This document shows, in pieces, positions 47,764 through 58,043 of a stretch of 64,000 nucleotides of DNA. This stretch comes from Cysteiniphilum sp. JM-1. Lineage in GTDB: Bacteria; Pseudomonadota; Gammaproteobacteria; Francisellales; Francisellaceae. The stretch spans positions 62,001 to 126,000 of the forward strand of contig NZ_VXKS01000006.1 of NCBI RefSeq assembly GCF_008711525.1, in the 5' to 3' direction. The notes under the pieces are model-generated. The model saw nothing but the letters and a program-made list of their open reading frames with translations. It searched no databases and was not told where the DNA came from. Position 1 is the first letter of the stretch. Each line of letters starts with the position of its first letter. The translations under genes were made by a program, and so were the position numbers.

Positions 47764-49818
47764 TTACGCTTTGATATACTCATCGGCCTTCGTTAGCCAG
47801 CGTCCTATAATTGGCTCAATGGTTTGAGGGTGGTTCTGTAGGAGGGCATCCGCGATAGTAGCAACTTCATCAAATAGATTTTGATGTTGACTTAAATCTG
47901 CGACTTTAAACTGGATATCACCGGTTTGGTTTTTACCAAAAATATCTCCGGGACCTCTCAGTTTAAGATCTTCCTCAGCAATGATAAAACCATCTTGGGT
48001 TTGGCGCATAAGCTCTAAGCGCTTTCTGGCAGTGAGTGATAAGGGCGACTGATAAAGCAAAATGCAGTTACTTTCCTTGTGTCCACGTCCAACACGACCA
48101 CGCAATTGATGCAGTTGTGACAAACCAAGCCGCTCAGCATTATCGATAATCATAATATTGGCATTAGGCACATCAACACCGACTTCAATCACAGTGGTCG
48201 CAACTAAGATATCTAGCTCATGCGCTTTAAACTGCTGCATGATGAGTATTTTTTCTTGAGTCTTCATTTTGCCGTGAATAAGACCAATGCGTGCGCTTGG
48301 CAACATTTCCTTGATGGTTTCAAAGAGTGATTCAGCATCTTGCAGTGTCACTAATACTTCGGATGACTCAATGAGTGGACACACCCAATAGGCTTGACCA
48401 TTGGCATTGATGTGTGATTCAAGTTTATTGATTAGTGTTTGCTTTTTATTTTGATTTAACACACTGGTGGTGATTGGTTTGCGATTAGGTGGCAGCTCAT
48501 CAATGATTGATAGATCAAGATCACCATATACGGTCATTGCCAATGTGCGTGGAATAGGGGTTGCTGTCATCACAATTTGATGGGGCTGCCAATTGTTACT
48601 TCTTGATTTATCGATTAATGCCAGACGTTGTTCAACGCCAAAACGATGTTGCTCATCAATAATCACTAGTCCAAGCTTAGGATAATCAATACTTTGCTGA
48701 AACACCGCATGGGTGCCAACAATAACGCAATTATGCTGTGTCTGTATTATCTCAAGTGCGCTTTTACGCTCTTTTGCAGTCAGTTTTTGAGCGATAAAGA
48801 CAACAGGAATATCAAAAGGACTAAGCCAGTTACTTAGATTATGATAATGTTGCTCTGCCAAAATCTCTGTGGGTGCCATCATCACTGATTGTAGGTGATT
48901 AGCAGCAGCTTGAATCAAACAAGCGCTGGCAACAACGGTTTTACCTGAACCGACATCACCTTGCACAAGGCGTGAGCATGGTTTGGGTTTGGTCAAATCA
49001 GCAAAAATCTCAGCAATAACACGCTCTTGGGCTTTGGTTGGAGCAAAAGGCAACTGACTGATAAACTTATCAAGTAATTTAGGCTTGATTTTTATCTTTG
49101 CAAACGGTGTTGATTGATTGGTTAGGCGCACTTTTTTCGCATTAAGGTTATGTGCCAGCATTTCTTCAATCGCTAAGCGATAACGAGCGTGCGTGACGCG
49201 CTTAATGGACTGCTCAAAGTCACTGTCTTGTGGAAAATGAATCTCCATGAAAGCACTATTAATATCCATAAAGCCATGAGCTTGCAAGATCTCAGTAGGC
49301 AGTAGTTCTTTAAAAGAAACTGATGATTTAATCTGCTTTATTAGTTTATGGATAACTGTCGAGCTTATACCTTCAATCGTTGGGTAAATCGCAGTAATTT
49401 CACCGCTTAAGGCTTCATTTTGATCATTGATGATTTGCCACTCAGGGTGAATGACCTCAATACCGTGATGGGTGTGATTAATTTCCCCAAAGCAGCGAAT
49501 GATTTTACCCTTTTGCAGTAGCTTAGTTTGATTGGGATAAAACTTAAATAAATGCATTTTACACATGCCACTGTCATCAGAGAAATAGCAATTAAGATGC
49601 TTTTTGCCAAAGTTGTTGATATTCACTTGGCGAATAACGCCAGATATTTGCTGCTTTTGCCCTGAGATAGTGTGTCCAATCGGTGTAATGGTGCGTCGAT
49701 CTTGATAGTCTTTGGGTAAATGAAGTAACAAATCCCATAGCGTGTGAATGTTGGCTTTATTAAGCTTTGCTAATGTCGATTTACCAATGCCTTTTAAGCT
49801 TGAGAGATCTTCGGACAT
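47764..49818 (-). CDS. recG: ATP-dependent DNA helicase RecG
   Basis: RecG remodels stalled forks and branches. From ATG 49818 it has 684 residues: an OB-fold wedge domain with the early LLHLPKDYQDRRTITPI segment, then helicase motifs QGDVGSGKTVVA (I), DEQHRFGVEQR (II), TATPIPRTL (III), and ATTVIEVGVDVPNA, QLRGRVGRG (V, VI). The upstream ATG 49842 overlaps the AsmA-like gene; 49818 has AGG at a suitable distance. It is convergent with uvrC, the stop codons being back to back. Confidence 0.96.
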   Translation of the reverse strand: MSEDLSSLKGIGKSTLAKLNKANIHTLWDLLLHLPKDYQDRRTITPIGHTISGQKQQISGVIRQVNINNFGKKHLNCYFSDDSGMCKMHLFKFYPNQTKLLQKGKIIRCFGEINHTHHGIEVIHPEWQIINDQNEALSGEITAIYPTIEGISSTVIHKLIKQIKSSVSFKELLPTEILQAHGFMDINSAFMEIHFPQDSDFEQSIKRVTHARYRLAIEEMLAHNLNAKKVRLTNQSTPFAKIKIKPKLLDKFISQLPFAPTKAQERVIAEIFADLTKPKPCSRLVQGDVGSGKTVVASACLIQAAANHLQSVMMAPTEILAEQHYHNLSNWLSPFDIPVVFIAQKLTAKERKSALEIIQTQHNCVIVGTHAVFQQSIDYPKLGLVIIDEQHRFGVEQRLALIDKSRSNNWQPHQIVMTATPIPRTLAMTVYGDLDLSIIDELPPNRKPITTSVLNQNKKQTLINKLESHINANGQAYWVCPLIESSEVLVTLQDAESLFETIKEMLPSARIGLIHGKMKTQEKILIMQQFKAHELDILVATTVIEVGVDVPNANIMIIDNAERLGLSQLHQLRGRVGRGHKESNCILLYQSPLSLTARKRLELMRQTQDGFIIAEEDLKLRGPGDIFGKNQTGDIQFKVADLSQHQNLFDEVATIADALLQNHPQTIEPIIGRWLTKADEYIKA

Positions 49819-49822
49819 GCAT

Positions 49823-51115
49823 TTACCTAAAGAACGAACCAAGTTTATTATTTAAGGCATTTGTAAGCGCCTTTTCAATAATGGGCTGTAAGTTTTTTTG
49901 CAGTTGAGCTTGATTAATCTCAGCAGTAAATTGCTTATTTTGATAGCTGAGGTTATATGGAATAATTAAGCTTGGGGTGCCTTTGATATGAATCGAAAGT
50001 GGATAGTTTAATTCGTGCGTGCTTAAGTTCGCTTGTCCATAGCCTGTGACCGTAAATTCTGGGGCTTGCCAATTGATCGAAGTTGTCTTAAGTTGATTAT
50101 TATCAACATTGCTTTGAATGCTAAGTTTTTTTAATTGCGTGCTTTTGTTTGGATCAGCAATGAGTTTGTCTTTGGTAAGAAGCGGTAGTAGCTGAGATTT
50201 CAATGTTTGAAAGGCGCTACCAATACCATTGCCTTGATCAATCGCGCTTAATAGATTGTGTGTTGAAGAAGCAATCGCATTAAGATCAATACCGATAAGG
50301 TTGGCACTTTGAGCGTTGATGCTAATGTCAGCTTTAGCTGCTGAGTCATTGTGTGAGAATGCAAAATCAAGTGCAAACGAATCTAAGTCGACTTTGAAGC
50401 CGTTAAGATTAATTATTTGTGCTAATGCAAGATGAGGTGCTGTGAATTGTCCCTTAAACGAAAGCTTAGGTTTAAGTATGATTTGACTCATATTACCTAT
50501 AAGTAGCTGATCATTGATTTTTAGGCGAATATTATCAATATTGTTGAGCACACTGTTATTGCTTAGGTAAATACTGGGCACTTTAAGGCAAACGGGCAAG
50601 TTATTAAGCGTTGTTTGTATGCTTAAATCCGTAATTTCAGTGCTGTTAGGGTGTGGCGTTAACGTTAATTGAATATTTAACTGCTTGACATCGTTGGTTA
50701 ACTCAGTGCTCACGCTATAGCGTTGATGTTTTTCGACGATATTCAAAAGAGGCGCTTTAAACTGTTGATGTGCGGCACTAATGTCACCGTTTTGTAGCGT
50801 TAACGACTCAAAAGGATTGCTCGGGTGGATAAAAAAATCAAGTGGATTGATTTTAATCGTGGCATTTTGCCAATGGCTTGTGAAGGTGCCATTTTGTGCG
50901 TTAATAGTGACTTCTTTAGCATTAAGCTGCATTGATTTTAGCGAGAAATCCAACACTCCATTAAGCATAATGTGGATGTTGCTGTCATTGTTTATTTTGC
51001 TATTGATCCAAGCTTTATAATCATTAGGGTTGAAAATAAATATCAACCAGATAAACATTAAAATAATCAACAGTGCAATAATGCCGAGAATACTAAGTAA
51101 AAGTTTTTTAATCAC
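49823..51115 (-). CDS. AsmA-family protein
   Basis: The protein has an N-terminal membrane anchor (about residues 3-27, KKLLLSILGIIALLIILMFIWLIFIF), followed directly by NPNDYKAWI, the AsmA hallmark, and a long beta-rich periplasmic region with many short Asn/Leu strands. AsmA-like proteins are bridges involved in lipid movement to, and composition of, the outer membrane. The start is ambiguous: ATG 51121 is only two bases from AAGGA, while GTG 51115 has correct spacing and is used here. The size (about 430) is smaller than E. coli AsmA (617). Confidence 0.78.
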   Translation of the reverse strand: MIKKLLLSILGIIALLIILMFIWLIFIFNPNDYKAWINSKINNDSNIHIMLNGVLDFSLKSMQLNAKEVTINAQNGTFTSHWQNATIKINPLDFFIHPSNPFESLTLQNGDISAAHQQFKAPLLNIVEKHQRYSVSTELTNDVKQLNIQLTLTPHPNSTEITDLSIQTTLNNLPVCLKVPSIYLSNNSVLNNIDNIRLKINDQLLIGNMSQIILKPKLSFKGQFTAPHLALAQIINLNGFKVDLDSFALDFAFSHNDSAAKADISINAQSANLIGIDLNAIASSTHNLLSAIDQGNGIGSAFQTLKSQLLPLLTKDKLIADPNKSTQLKKLSIQSNVDNNQLKTTSINWQAPEFTVTGYGQANLSTHELNYPLSIHIKGTPSLIIPYNLSYQNKQFTAEINQAQLQKNLQPIIEKALTNALNNKLGSFFR

Positions 51116-51251
51116 ACACATATTCCTTCGTAAAAGTAAAAGATGTCAAATTCATTGCAGAAAGACCATAATTCTATTTGGCTTCGCGCATAATGTTTTT
51201 TATTATGTTGGGAATTATTTTAACGAATATTTACATAGCGCCAAGCGGATT

Positions 51252-51635
51252 ATGACAAAAAGATCTATAAAATTATTTACATTACTTATTCCTATAACCT
51301 TATTAGTTGGTTGTGGACAAATGGGCCCTTTATATTTGCCAAAGGATGATACTGCGACTGTCGCAAAGTCCACCGAAACCTCTAATGCAACAAAGACAAG
51401 CGCTACAGCAGCGCAGTCGGCAGATACTAGCAATAATGATAAGCCATCGAATAAATCAGTTGATGCAACAAACAATGATGATAAAGATAAGCAAAGTGTC
51501 CAAAGCAATACAACATTACCATCGTCTAATGAGCAGACGACTCATGATGATGCAGAAGCTAAGCAGGATATACAAAACACCGAAAATCAGCAAGATCCGC
51601 AGGGTTCAAATAGTCTGCAAAATCAAAGTGAATAA
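51252..51635 (+). CDS. LptM-like lipoprotein with long disordered tail
   Basis: From ATG 51252 the 127-residue protein has a lipoprotein signal with lipobox LVGC and the following GQMGPLYLP, the hallmark of LptM (YifL), which helps LptD fold and form disulfides at the outer membrane. After this the rest is a very hydrophilic Ser/Thr/Asn/Gln/Asp tail of about 95 residues. E. coli LptM is only 67 residues. The neighbourhood (AsmA-like gene upstream, LptE 1.4 kb away) fits LPS transport. Confidence 0.72.
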   Translation: MTKRSIKLFTLLIPITLLVGCGQMGPLYLPKDDTATVAKSTETSNATKTSATAAQSADTSNNDKPSNKSVDATNNDDKDKQSVQSNTTLPSSNEQTTHDDAEAKQDIQNTENQQDPQGSNSLQNQSE

Positions 51636-51685
51636 AAGATAAAAAAACAACTAAAAAAATAAAAACAAAACAATTGGAGTGAGTA

Positions 51686-52828
51686 ATGACAAAGAGGCTA
51701 ACTGCTTTAGCTGTATTGATAGGAACACTTAATGTAACAGCAGTTTATGCAATGAGTCCTGATGACGCACAAACCATGGCACAAAAATATCGTGCCTTAG
51801 CGCAAAGCTATGAAGATTTAGCCAAACACTATCAGGCAATTGCCGATGCTGGTAGCGTTAAAATTAAGCAAAATGATACAGCACAAAACACAAAAACAGC
51901 TACTACGGCTACACAAGCGACAGATAGCGCAGCAGCAAATGCTAAAGTACCCGTTGCCAGTGCCGCAGTTCTTAGTCCTTGGAGTGATTCACTGCAAGAG
52001 CAGAAAAAACCAGTAGCTCAGTCAGTGCAAGCATCTAAATCAAGTGCAGATACTGCGGCAACATCACAGGCGCAATCTACGTCGTCACTTAGTAGTTTAA
52101 ATCTGCCAGAAGGCATTGCTAATGATGATGCAGTATCACAGAAAAAGCCAAACATAGCCATTGCAGACCCTTGGAAAGGTACGAGCTTTGGGTTGGGTGG
52201 TAGCATTGTCACAGGGAACTCTGCAGCAACTAACTATAATGGTAATGCCAATATTAGTTATAACCCGATTATCCCATGGAAAAACACATTGGTGATGAGT
52301 TACTTGTATAATCGCGATGATATGCCCGATGGCAAAGGCGTTAAAACCAATAAGTTCCAAGCAACAGGAACGACTTCATGGAATTTTGATAAGAACAATG
52401 GTATTTATGGCAGGATTAACTACTTAAATGATCAGCTTGATACATACAGTTATATTTTGTCAGAATCTATCGGTTATCAGCGCCAGTTGTATAGTAATGA
52501 TACGATGAGCCTTACATCATCGATCGGTCCGAGTTTAACGCAACAGAAAGTTAAGGATACTGGCGAGTTTTCCAATGCACCCGGTGCGCAAGGTGGACTT
52601 GATTATGTGTGGAACTTTACAGATACCTCAAGCTTTAAACAAAGCATTTTAGTCAACTGGACAGCGGATGATGCAACGACTTATCAGACGAACAGTACCT
52701 TATCGACAGAAATTTACAAGAATCTTATTTTGCAATTAGGCTTCCAAATCAATGGTAGCAGTTGGGCAAGTTCCAATAAGAAACGCGTTAATACCGTGAC
52801 ATCAACAACGATTGCGTATTCGTTTTAA
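51686..52828 (+). CDS. DUF481-type outer membrane protein
   Basis: The 380-residue protein has a signal peptide (MTKRLTALAVLIGTLNVTAVYA), a short coiled-coil-like helical stretch (DDAQTMAQKYRALAQSYEDLAKHYQAIAD), an Ala/Gln/Ser-rich linker, and from about residue 170 alternating beta strands ending TVTSTTIAYSF with a C-terminal Phe, typical of outer membrane barrels. The segment FGLGGSIVTGNSAATNYNGNANISY is DUF481-like (salt-induced outer membrane protein YdiY). The helical stretch could oligomerise. Its function is unknown. Confidence 0.8.
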   Translation: MTKRLTALAVLIGTLNVTAVYAMSPDDAQTMAQKYRALAQSYEDLAKHYQAIADAGSVKIKQNDTAQNTKTATTATQATDSAAANAKVPVASAAVLSPWSDSLQEQKKPVAQSVQASKSSADTAATSQAQSTSSLSSLNLPEGIANDDAVSQKKPNIAIADPWKGTSFGLGGSIVTGNSAATNYNGNANISYNPIIPWKNTLVMSYLYNRDDMPDGKGVKTNKFQATGTTSWNFDKNNGIYGRINYLNDQLDTYSYILSESIGYQRQLYSNDTMSLTSSIGPSLTQQKVKDTGEFSNAPGAQGGLDYVWNFTDTSSFKQSILVNWTADDATTYQTNSTLSTEIYKNLILQLGFQINGSSWASSNKKRVNTVTSTTIAYSF

Positions 52829-52851
52829 TTATATGCCCACTGCACAAATCA

Positions 52852-52984
52852 TTGGCTATAAACCATGTGCCCGCCCACTTCGATTATGTAAACGCTGGCT
52901 GAGCGTAAGTCGAAGCCTTTATTGAAGTGTGATTACCCTTCGACTTACGCTCAGGGTACGGTGAGCCCTTTTGGGTAAATATTT
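52852..52984. repeat. dispersed repeat family A, copy 4, inverted
   Basis: Reverse complement of the family A element: CCCACTTCGATTATGTAAACG, GGCTGAGCGTAAGTCGAAGCC, CCCTTCGACTTACGCTCAG, GGTACGGTGAGCCC and TTGGGTAAATATT. It lies between the DUF481 gene and lptE, which are convergent. Confidence 0.85.
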
Positions 52985-53018
52985 TGTCAATGCGCAATCA
53001 CTATTGGTTTGAAGACGC

Positions 53019-53618
53019 TTACATTTTAGCAACTTCGACTGTTTGATTATTAGATGATGATTGTGTGTCAGGTTTGTCATTAGAAGAAGCGTTATATTTT
53101 TCCAGAGTAATACTCTGCATCTGCACAATAATATTACTTGCCACTTGCGATTGTAGGCTATTGTAAATTTGTTGCTGTTGTGAGTTGTTGCTTAGCTGTT
53201 GTGTTGCATTCGTTGTATACGTTTGCTGTGCAGAGTTACTTTGATCTTTTAGGATAACTTGGTTTTTGCTATTCAAAATATCATAACTTACGGCATAGCT
53301 CATGATGTAGTCATTGGAAGATGCGCCACCCGTGATGCCGACTAAGCGACTACTTTGTGCGGCAGACTTAATGTGAATAACAATATTCGCCTTTTTGGCT
53401 GATGGGACGACTTCAGCACCAGTGGATGTGATCACAGAATTTAAGGCATTAATAAAGCCAAATTCACTACCATTGTAGCTGATATATACTTTTTGCATAA
53501 ACTTAGGCATGCCTTCATTCCAACCGCGTAAGTGAAAGCCGCAGCCATAAATTAAAGTAGCAAACAATGCGACAAGTAATAATTTAAGATTAATGTTTTT
53601 AAAGCGTAAATAATGCAT
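53019..53618 (-). CDS. lptE: LPS-assembly lipoprotein LptE
   Basis: LptE plugs LptD and helps deliver LPS to the outer leaflet. The 199-residue protein starts with a lipoprotein signal whose lipobox is IYGC, and the mature part begins GFHLRGW, the LptE signature. Central strands such as DYIMSYAVSYDILN follow, and then a Gln/Asn/Ser-rich tail. It lies seven bases after leuS, the leuS-lptE order typical of gammaproteobacteria; holA, often next, is not here. Confidence 0.92.
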   Translation of the reverse strand: MHYLRFKNINLKLLLVALFATLIYGCGFHLRGWNEGMPKFMQKVYISYNGSEFGFINALNSVITSTGAEVVPSAKKANIVIHIKSAAQSSRLVGITGGASSNDYIMSYAVSYDILNSKNQVILKDQSNSAQQTYTTNATQQLSNNSQQQQIYNSLQSQVASNIIVQMQSITLEKYNASSNDKPDTQSSSNNQTVEVAKM

Positions 53619-53624
53619 GATCCA

Positions 53625-56054
53625 TTACGCTCCAATCACTAGATTCATTAATTTTTTCGGCACGTAAATCGCCTTTTTAATTGTTTTCCCTTCAAGAAAT
53701 TTGCTGACCACTTCATCGGCAATAACCATGGCTTCAATCTCTTTGGCATTAAGTTCGCTGGAGACATCAATTTTGGCACGTAATTTACCATTGACTTGTA
53801 CCACTAGAGTGAAGTTGTCACTAATAAGTGCTTGATCATCAATTTGCGGGAAGCCTGCATTTAAAATATCATCACCAAAGTGAAGCTCTGACCATAAGGA
53901 TTGTACAATGTGTGGGGTAAATGGCGCTAATAAACGCAGCAAAATACTTACGCCTTCAGTGATAACAGCGCTGTTTTCGGCATTTTGTAGGCTATTAAAG
54001 ATCTTCATGCATGCTGAAACAACCGTATTAAACTGCATCTTATCAAAATCAAAAAGCGCCTGTTTTAATACACTATAGATTTCAAAACGTACTTTTTTAT
54101 CATCATTACTTAAGTTATCAAGGCTCAATGTGTTTTGTGGATCAATCTTGTCATGATTGCTATGAATATAGCTCCATATTTTCTTTAAAAATCGATGTGC
54201 TCCTTCTACACCTGAATCAGACCACTCAAGTGATTGCTCAGGAGGAGCAGCGAACATACTAAATAAACGCACGGTATCAGCACCGTACTGTTCAATCAAA
54301 GCTTGCGGGTCAACCGTGTTGCCTTTTGACTTTGACATTTTAGCACCATCTTTTAGCACCATGCCTTGTGTTAATAGGTTGGTAAATGGCTCGCTACTGG
54401 TGACAAGGCCCGCATCACGCATCAATTTATGGAAAAAGCGCGCATATAACAGATGCATAATTGCATGCTCAATACCGCCAATATACTGATCGATAGGTAG
54501 CCAGTAGTTGGCTTCATCATCTAGCATTTTATCAGCGGTTGGGCAGGTGTAGCGTGCATAATACCATGAAGACTCCATAAATGTGTCAAAGGTATCTGTT
54601 TCACGCGTGGCTTTACTGCCACATTGTGGGCAGGCTGTTTCGTAAAACTCAGGCATTATTTTAAGTGGCGAGGTAGCACCTGTTAATGTGACATCCTGAG
54701 GTAGTTTAACAGGTAGGTTTTCTTCTTTTTCAGGGGATATGCCACAATTTTCACAATGAATCATTGGAATAGGGCAGCCCCAGTAGCGTTGGCGCGAAAC
54801 ACCCCAATCGCGAATTCTGAAGTTGGTGGTGATCTCGCCTTTGTTATTGGTAATTAAATACTCGGCAATTTTGCTAAAAGCAGTATCAAAATCAAGACCA
54901 TCAAATTGTCCTGAATTAATCAAAGTGCCTTTTTCGGTAATCGCGCCTTTGCTAAGGTCAGTGTTACCTTCAGTGGTTTCAATGACTTGCTTTAATGGGA
55001 TGTTGTATTTATGTGCAAATTCCCAATCACGTTCATCGTGCGCAGGTACCGACATAACCGCCCCTGTGCCATAGCTCATTAAGACAAAGTTAGCAATCCA
55101 AATTTCAACTTTGTCACCAGTGATAGGATGTGTTGCATAAAAAGGTGTTTTAATACCAAGCTTTTCTTGTGTGGCAAGATCAGCTTCCATAGTCGAGGTT
55201 TGTTGGCATTGTTTAATAAACTTAGCAATTTCAGCACTATCTTCCGAAGCTTGTAACGCTAGCGGATGCTCAGCAGCAATTGCCAGATAAGTCACACCCA
55301 TTAAGGTATCAGGGCGCGTGGTGAAAACATCCAGTTTAGTGCCATTGACATCAAATGTTACCGTTGTGCCTTCAGATTTTCCAATCCAATTAGTCTGCAT
55401 GATTTTAACGGCATCAGGCCAACCTTTTAGTTTATCTAGATCTTGTAAAAGCTCATCGGCATAGTCCGTGATTTTAACAAACCATTGAGGGATTTCTTTT
55501 TTCTCAACAAGTGCACCTGAGCGCCAACCACGACCATCAACAACTTGTTCATTGGCAAGCACGGTTTGATCAACGGGATCCCAGTTAACTACTGAATTTT
55601 TGCGATAGACTAAGCCTTTGTTGTAAAGCTCAATAAAAAACCATTGCTCCCACTTGTAATAACTATCATCACATGTTGCAACCTCGCGATCCCAGTCATA
55701 ACCAAAACCTAAAGATTGTAACTGCTTTTTCATATAAGCAATATTACTATATGTCCAATCAGCGGGTGCTTTTTGATGTTTGATAGCAGCATTTTCAGCC
55801 GGTAAACCAAAGGCATCCCAGCCCATAGGTTGCAATACATTTTTACCAAGCATGCGTTGATAGCGGCTAACGACATCACCAAGGGTATAATTACGCACGT
55901 GCCCCATATGCAGTGTACCACTTGGATAGGGCAACATCGACAAGCTATAAAACTTTTCTTTGTTAGTATCTTTAACGGCTTTAAAAGATTGATTGTCTTG
56001 CCAGAAGGCTTGGATTTGCTTTTCTAATTGGGTGAAGTCGTAGGTCTGTTGCAT
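53625..56054 (-). CDS. leuS: leucyl-tRNA synthetase
   Basis: LeuRS charges tRNA-Leu. The 809-residue class I synthetase has the HIGH motif as [13 protein letters not shown], the editing (CP1) domain with [22 protein letters not shown] around residues 240-300, the zinc region CENCG and CPQCGS, and [12 protein letters not shown]. The C-terminal domain is shorter than in E. coli (860 residues). The gene precedes lptE on the minus strand and is divergent from the DUF2147 gene, with 241 bases between. Confidence 0.97.
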   Translation of the reverse strand: MQQTYDFTQLEKQIQAFWQDNQSFKAVKDTNKEKFYSLSMLPYPSGTLHMGHVRNYTLGDVVSRYQRMLGKNVLQPMGWDAFGLPAENAAIKHQKAPADWTYSNIAYMKKQLQSLGFGYDWDREVATCDDSYYKWEQWFFIELYNKGLVYRKNSVVNWDPVDQTVLANEQVVDGRGWRSGALVEKKEIPQWFVKITDYADELLQDLDKLKGWPDAVKIMQTNWIGKSEGTTVTFDVNGTKLDVFTTRPDTLMGVTYLAIAAEHPLALQASEDSAEIAKFIKQCQQTSTMEADLATQEKLGIKTPFYATHPITGDKVEIWIANFVLMSYGTGAVMSVPAHDERDWEFAHKYNIPLKQVIETTEGNTDLSKGAITEKGTLINSGQFDGLDFDTAFSKIAEYLITNNKGEITTNFRIRDWGVSRQRYWGCPIPMIHCENCGISPEKEENLPVKLPQDVTLTGATSPLKIMPEFYETACPQCGSKATRETDTFDTFMESSWYYARYTCPTADKMLDDEANYWLPIDQYIGGIEHAIMHLLYARFFHKLMRDAGLVTSSEPFTNLLTQGMVLKDGAKMSKSKGNTVDPQALIEQYGADTVRLFSMFAAPPEQSLEWSDSGVEGAHRFLKKIWSYIHSNHDKIDPQNTLSLDNLSNDDKKVRFEIYSVLKQALFDFDKMQFNTVVSACMKIFNSLQNAENSAVITEGVSILLRLLAPFTPHIVQSLWSELHFGDDILNAGFPQIDDQALISDNFTLVVQVNGKLRAKIDVSSELNAKEIEAMVIADEVVSKFLEGKTIKKAIYVPKKLMNLVIGA

Positions 56055-56295
56055 GGTGTTATCCGATGTTTTAAGTTTTAAGACGCGTTAACAAGTCTCT
56101 GTTAAATTGCCAGTATGTTAGCGAAATTTTTAAGAAACGACTAGTGTCAATAGTGTTTATCTTGCGTTGTAGTCATTAATGCTTTAACTTTTAGGGCGCA
56201 AAATATTAATAACAGCAGATGAAACAATACGTAGTTATGAGCACGTCAGAACGCTCTTTTAAAATAAAAAATTAATAAAAAGCTAAGGAAACAAG

Positions 56296-57039
56296 ATGAA
56301 AGGAAAATATATAACATTATTAGCTTCAATGTCTGTAGCTACCAGTATCGGACTATCACAAGCAGCTACTGATCAAGCTTCAGTGAAGTCGTATAATGAT
56401 CAAACAATTGCTAAAATGCATAAAGCGCAAAACCTGTACTCACCCGTTGGTTATTGGTTACAGTATACCGATGGTGATAAACAAGCACAGTCAATTTTAC
56501 AAGTTTACAAAGGTAAAGATGGTAAGCTTGAAGGTAAGATTATTGTGCCTTTTGTTAATATTGTGGGTGACAAAGAACAAGTACCTGATGTTTCGTGTAA
56601 AAACTGCGGTAAGGGCGATGAAAACGGTTATAAATTTGACTATTCAAGTTATCCAAACAATCAAGTGCAAGGCTTGAAAATAATGTGGAATTTCAGCAAA
56701 GATGGTAACAAAGATGGATCAGATGGAGCGTTATATAAAAGCGGATCAATTTTGGATCCATCCAATGGCAAAGTCTATAGTTGCAAGATTCAAACACAAG
56801 AAAATGGCAAAAAGCTTTATGTGCGAGGTTATGTTGGTTTCTCATTATTTGGACGCACGCAATATTGGTATCGTATTGATCAGCAGGAAGCATTGCAATG
56901 CGCTAAAGTCTGTGGCTTAACTAAAGATGGGCATTATGCTTATGCTGACAAAACAGGAAAGATTACCAATGAGAAATTATGGCAGCAATGTTCAAAGATT
57001 ACTTTAAAAGCCAATGGTTTGTGTAACTTTGGCGCTTAA
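56296..57039 (+). CDS. exported DUF2147 protein
   Basis: The 247-residue protein has a signal peptide (KGKYITLLASMSVATSIGLSQA) and a DUF2147-type core: PVGYWLQYTDGDKQAQSILQVYKGKDGKLEGKIIVPF, then WNFSKDGN and KSGSILDPSNGKVYSCKIQ, GYVGFSLFGRTQYWYRI. DUF2147 proteins bind calcium or lipid-like ligands in some bacteria, but no general function is settled. It contains several cysteines (a CKNCGKG pair and a C-terminal cluster), so disulfides are likely in the periplasm. AAGGAAAC precedes the ATG. Confidence 0.82.
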   Translation: MKGKYITLLASMSVATSIGLSQAATDQASVKSYNDQTIAKMHKAQNLYSPVGYWLQYTDGDKQAQSILQVYKGKDGKLEGKIIVPFVNIVGDKEQVPDVSCKNCGKGDENGYKFDYSSYPNNQVQGLKIMWNFSKDGNKDGSDGALYKSGSILDPSNGKVYSCKIQTQENGKKLYVRGYVGFSLFGRTQYWYRIDQQEALQCAKVCGLTKDGHYAYADKTGKITNEKLWQQCSKITLKANGLCNFGA

Positions 57040-57165
57040 TTGTAAAGTTTGTGATCAAAAAATAAAAATTAGCTGTGTGCAGAATAAATAAAATTTGAAA
57101 GTGAGACCTTTTTTCAATAGAATCTCGTTTGAATTTTGGATTCTAAGGATTATGGAGTAAATACA

Positions 57166-57792
57166 ATGAATATGACAAAAAAGTTAAAAACCAAATCAAT
57201 TTATATGCTACCAGCATTGCTATCTGTTGGTTTACTCGCAGGCTGTGCTAGTTCAAGTAATGTTAGCTATGTAGATCCACAGGGTGTTGATACGACATCG
57301 ATTAATTTCAACTCAACAGATTTGCAAACGACAACGCAGAAAATGGTTGGTGGCATGCTCGCATCTCCAGCGATTGCACGCATTACAGCGGGTGGTAAGC
57401 AACCAGTTGTATTCTTCAGTACGATTAAGAATGAAACCGCAGAGCATATTAATACAGGCATGCTTGCGAATACCGTGTCAACTGAGATTATCAATAGTGG
57501 TAAATTCCAGTTCACCGATATGTCGCAAGTCAAGCAAATGAAAGAGCAGATGGATTATCAATCGGAATCTGGTATGGTCGATCAAGCAACAGCGACAAAA
57601 ATGGGTCAACAAATCGGTGCGCAATATATGATTTATGGCAGCATTGCCGATATGCAATCGATGAATAGTGATCAGCAGTCATTATTCTATTTGATTACGT
57701 TAAAAATGATCGATCTAAAAACAGGTATTATTGTTTGGCAAGATCAAAAACAAATCCGCAAAGTACAAAAGCGCAGCTCTTTTGGCTGGTAA
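57166..57792 (+). CDS. lpoB: LpoB-like penicillin-binding protein activator lipoprotein
   Basis: From ATG 57166 (GGAG upstream) the 208-residue lipoprotein has lipobox LAGC, a short disordered part, and the LpoB globular domain: KMVGGMLASPAIARI, VVFFSTIKNETAEHINTGML, EIINSGKFQFTDMSQ, GAQYMIYGSI and the closing TLKMIDLKTGIIVWQDQKQIRKVQ. LpoB stimulates PBP1B from the outer membrane. It opens a same-strand cluster of four envelope genes, although a palindromic repeat lies between it and the next one. Confidence 0.88.
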   Translation: MNMTKKLKTKSIYMLPALLSVGLLAGCASSSNVSYVDPQGVDTTSINFNSTDLQTTTQKMVGGMLASPAIARITAGGKQPVVFFSTIKNETAEHINTGMLANTVSTEIINSGKFQFTDMSQVKQMKEQMDYQSESGMVDQATATKMGQQIGAQYMIYGSIADMQSMNSDQQSLFYLITLKMIDLKTGIIVWQDQKQIRKVQKRSSFGW

Positions 57793-57866
57793 CCTACCAA
57801 CACATAGGTCTCTATGTAAATATTAATTGCTGGCTTTACGCACTTTAGAAAAAACTATAATTTTAT

Positions 57867-57983
57867 AAACACCCCGTCAGCCTCCGGCTGCCACCCCTCT
57901 TGCAAAGAGGGGAATTAGGCAAAGGTTGATTCTGTATTCCCCTCTTTGCAAGAGGGGTGCTTAAGCTTGCGAAGCGGGGTGTT
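57867..57983. repeat. dispersed palindromic repeat, family B, copy 2
   Basis: Copy of the element at 3018-3130: AAACACCCCGTCAGCCTCCGG, CCCCTCTTGCAAAGAGGGG, a short centre, and CCCCTCTTTGCAAGAGGGG, with GCGGGGTGTT closing. It lies between the LpoB gene and the 488-residue protein and may uncouple their transcription. Confidence 0.9.
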
Positions 57984-58043
57984 GAAATAGAAAAAGTCCG
58001 TAACTTCAGTTAATTTTACTTTCTATAGTAAATAAGGACTTTT

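Noticed and set aside
51030-51251. N-terminal extension of the LptM-like gene
   Set aside because: The extension has no signal features, whereas ATG 51252 directly precedes a proper lipoprotein signal.
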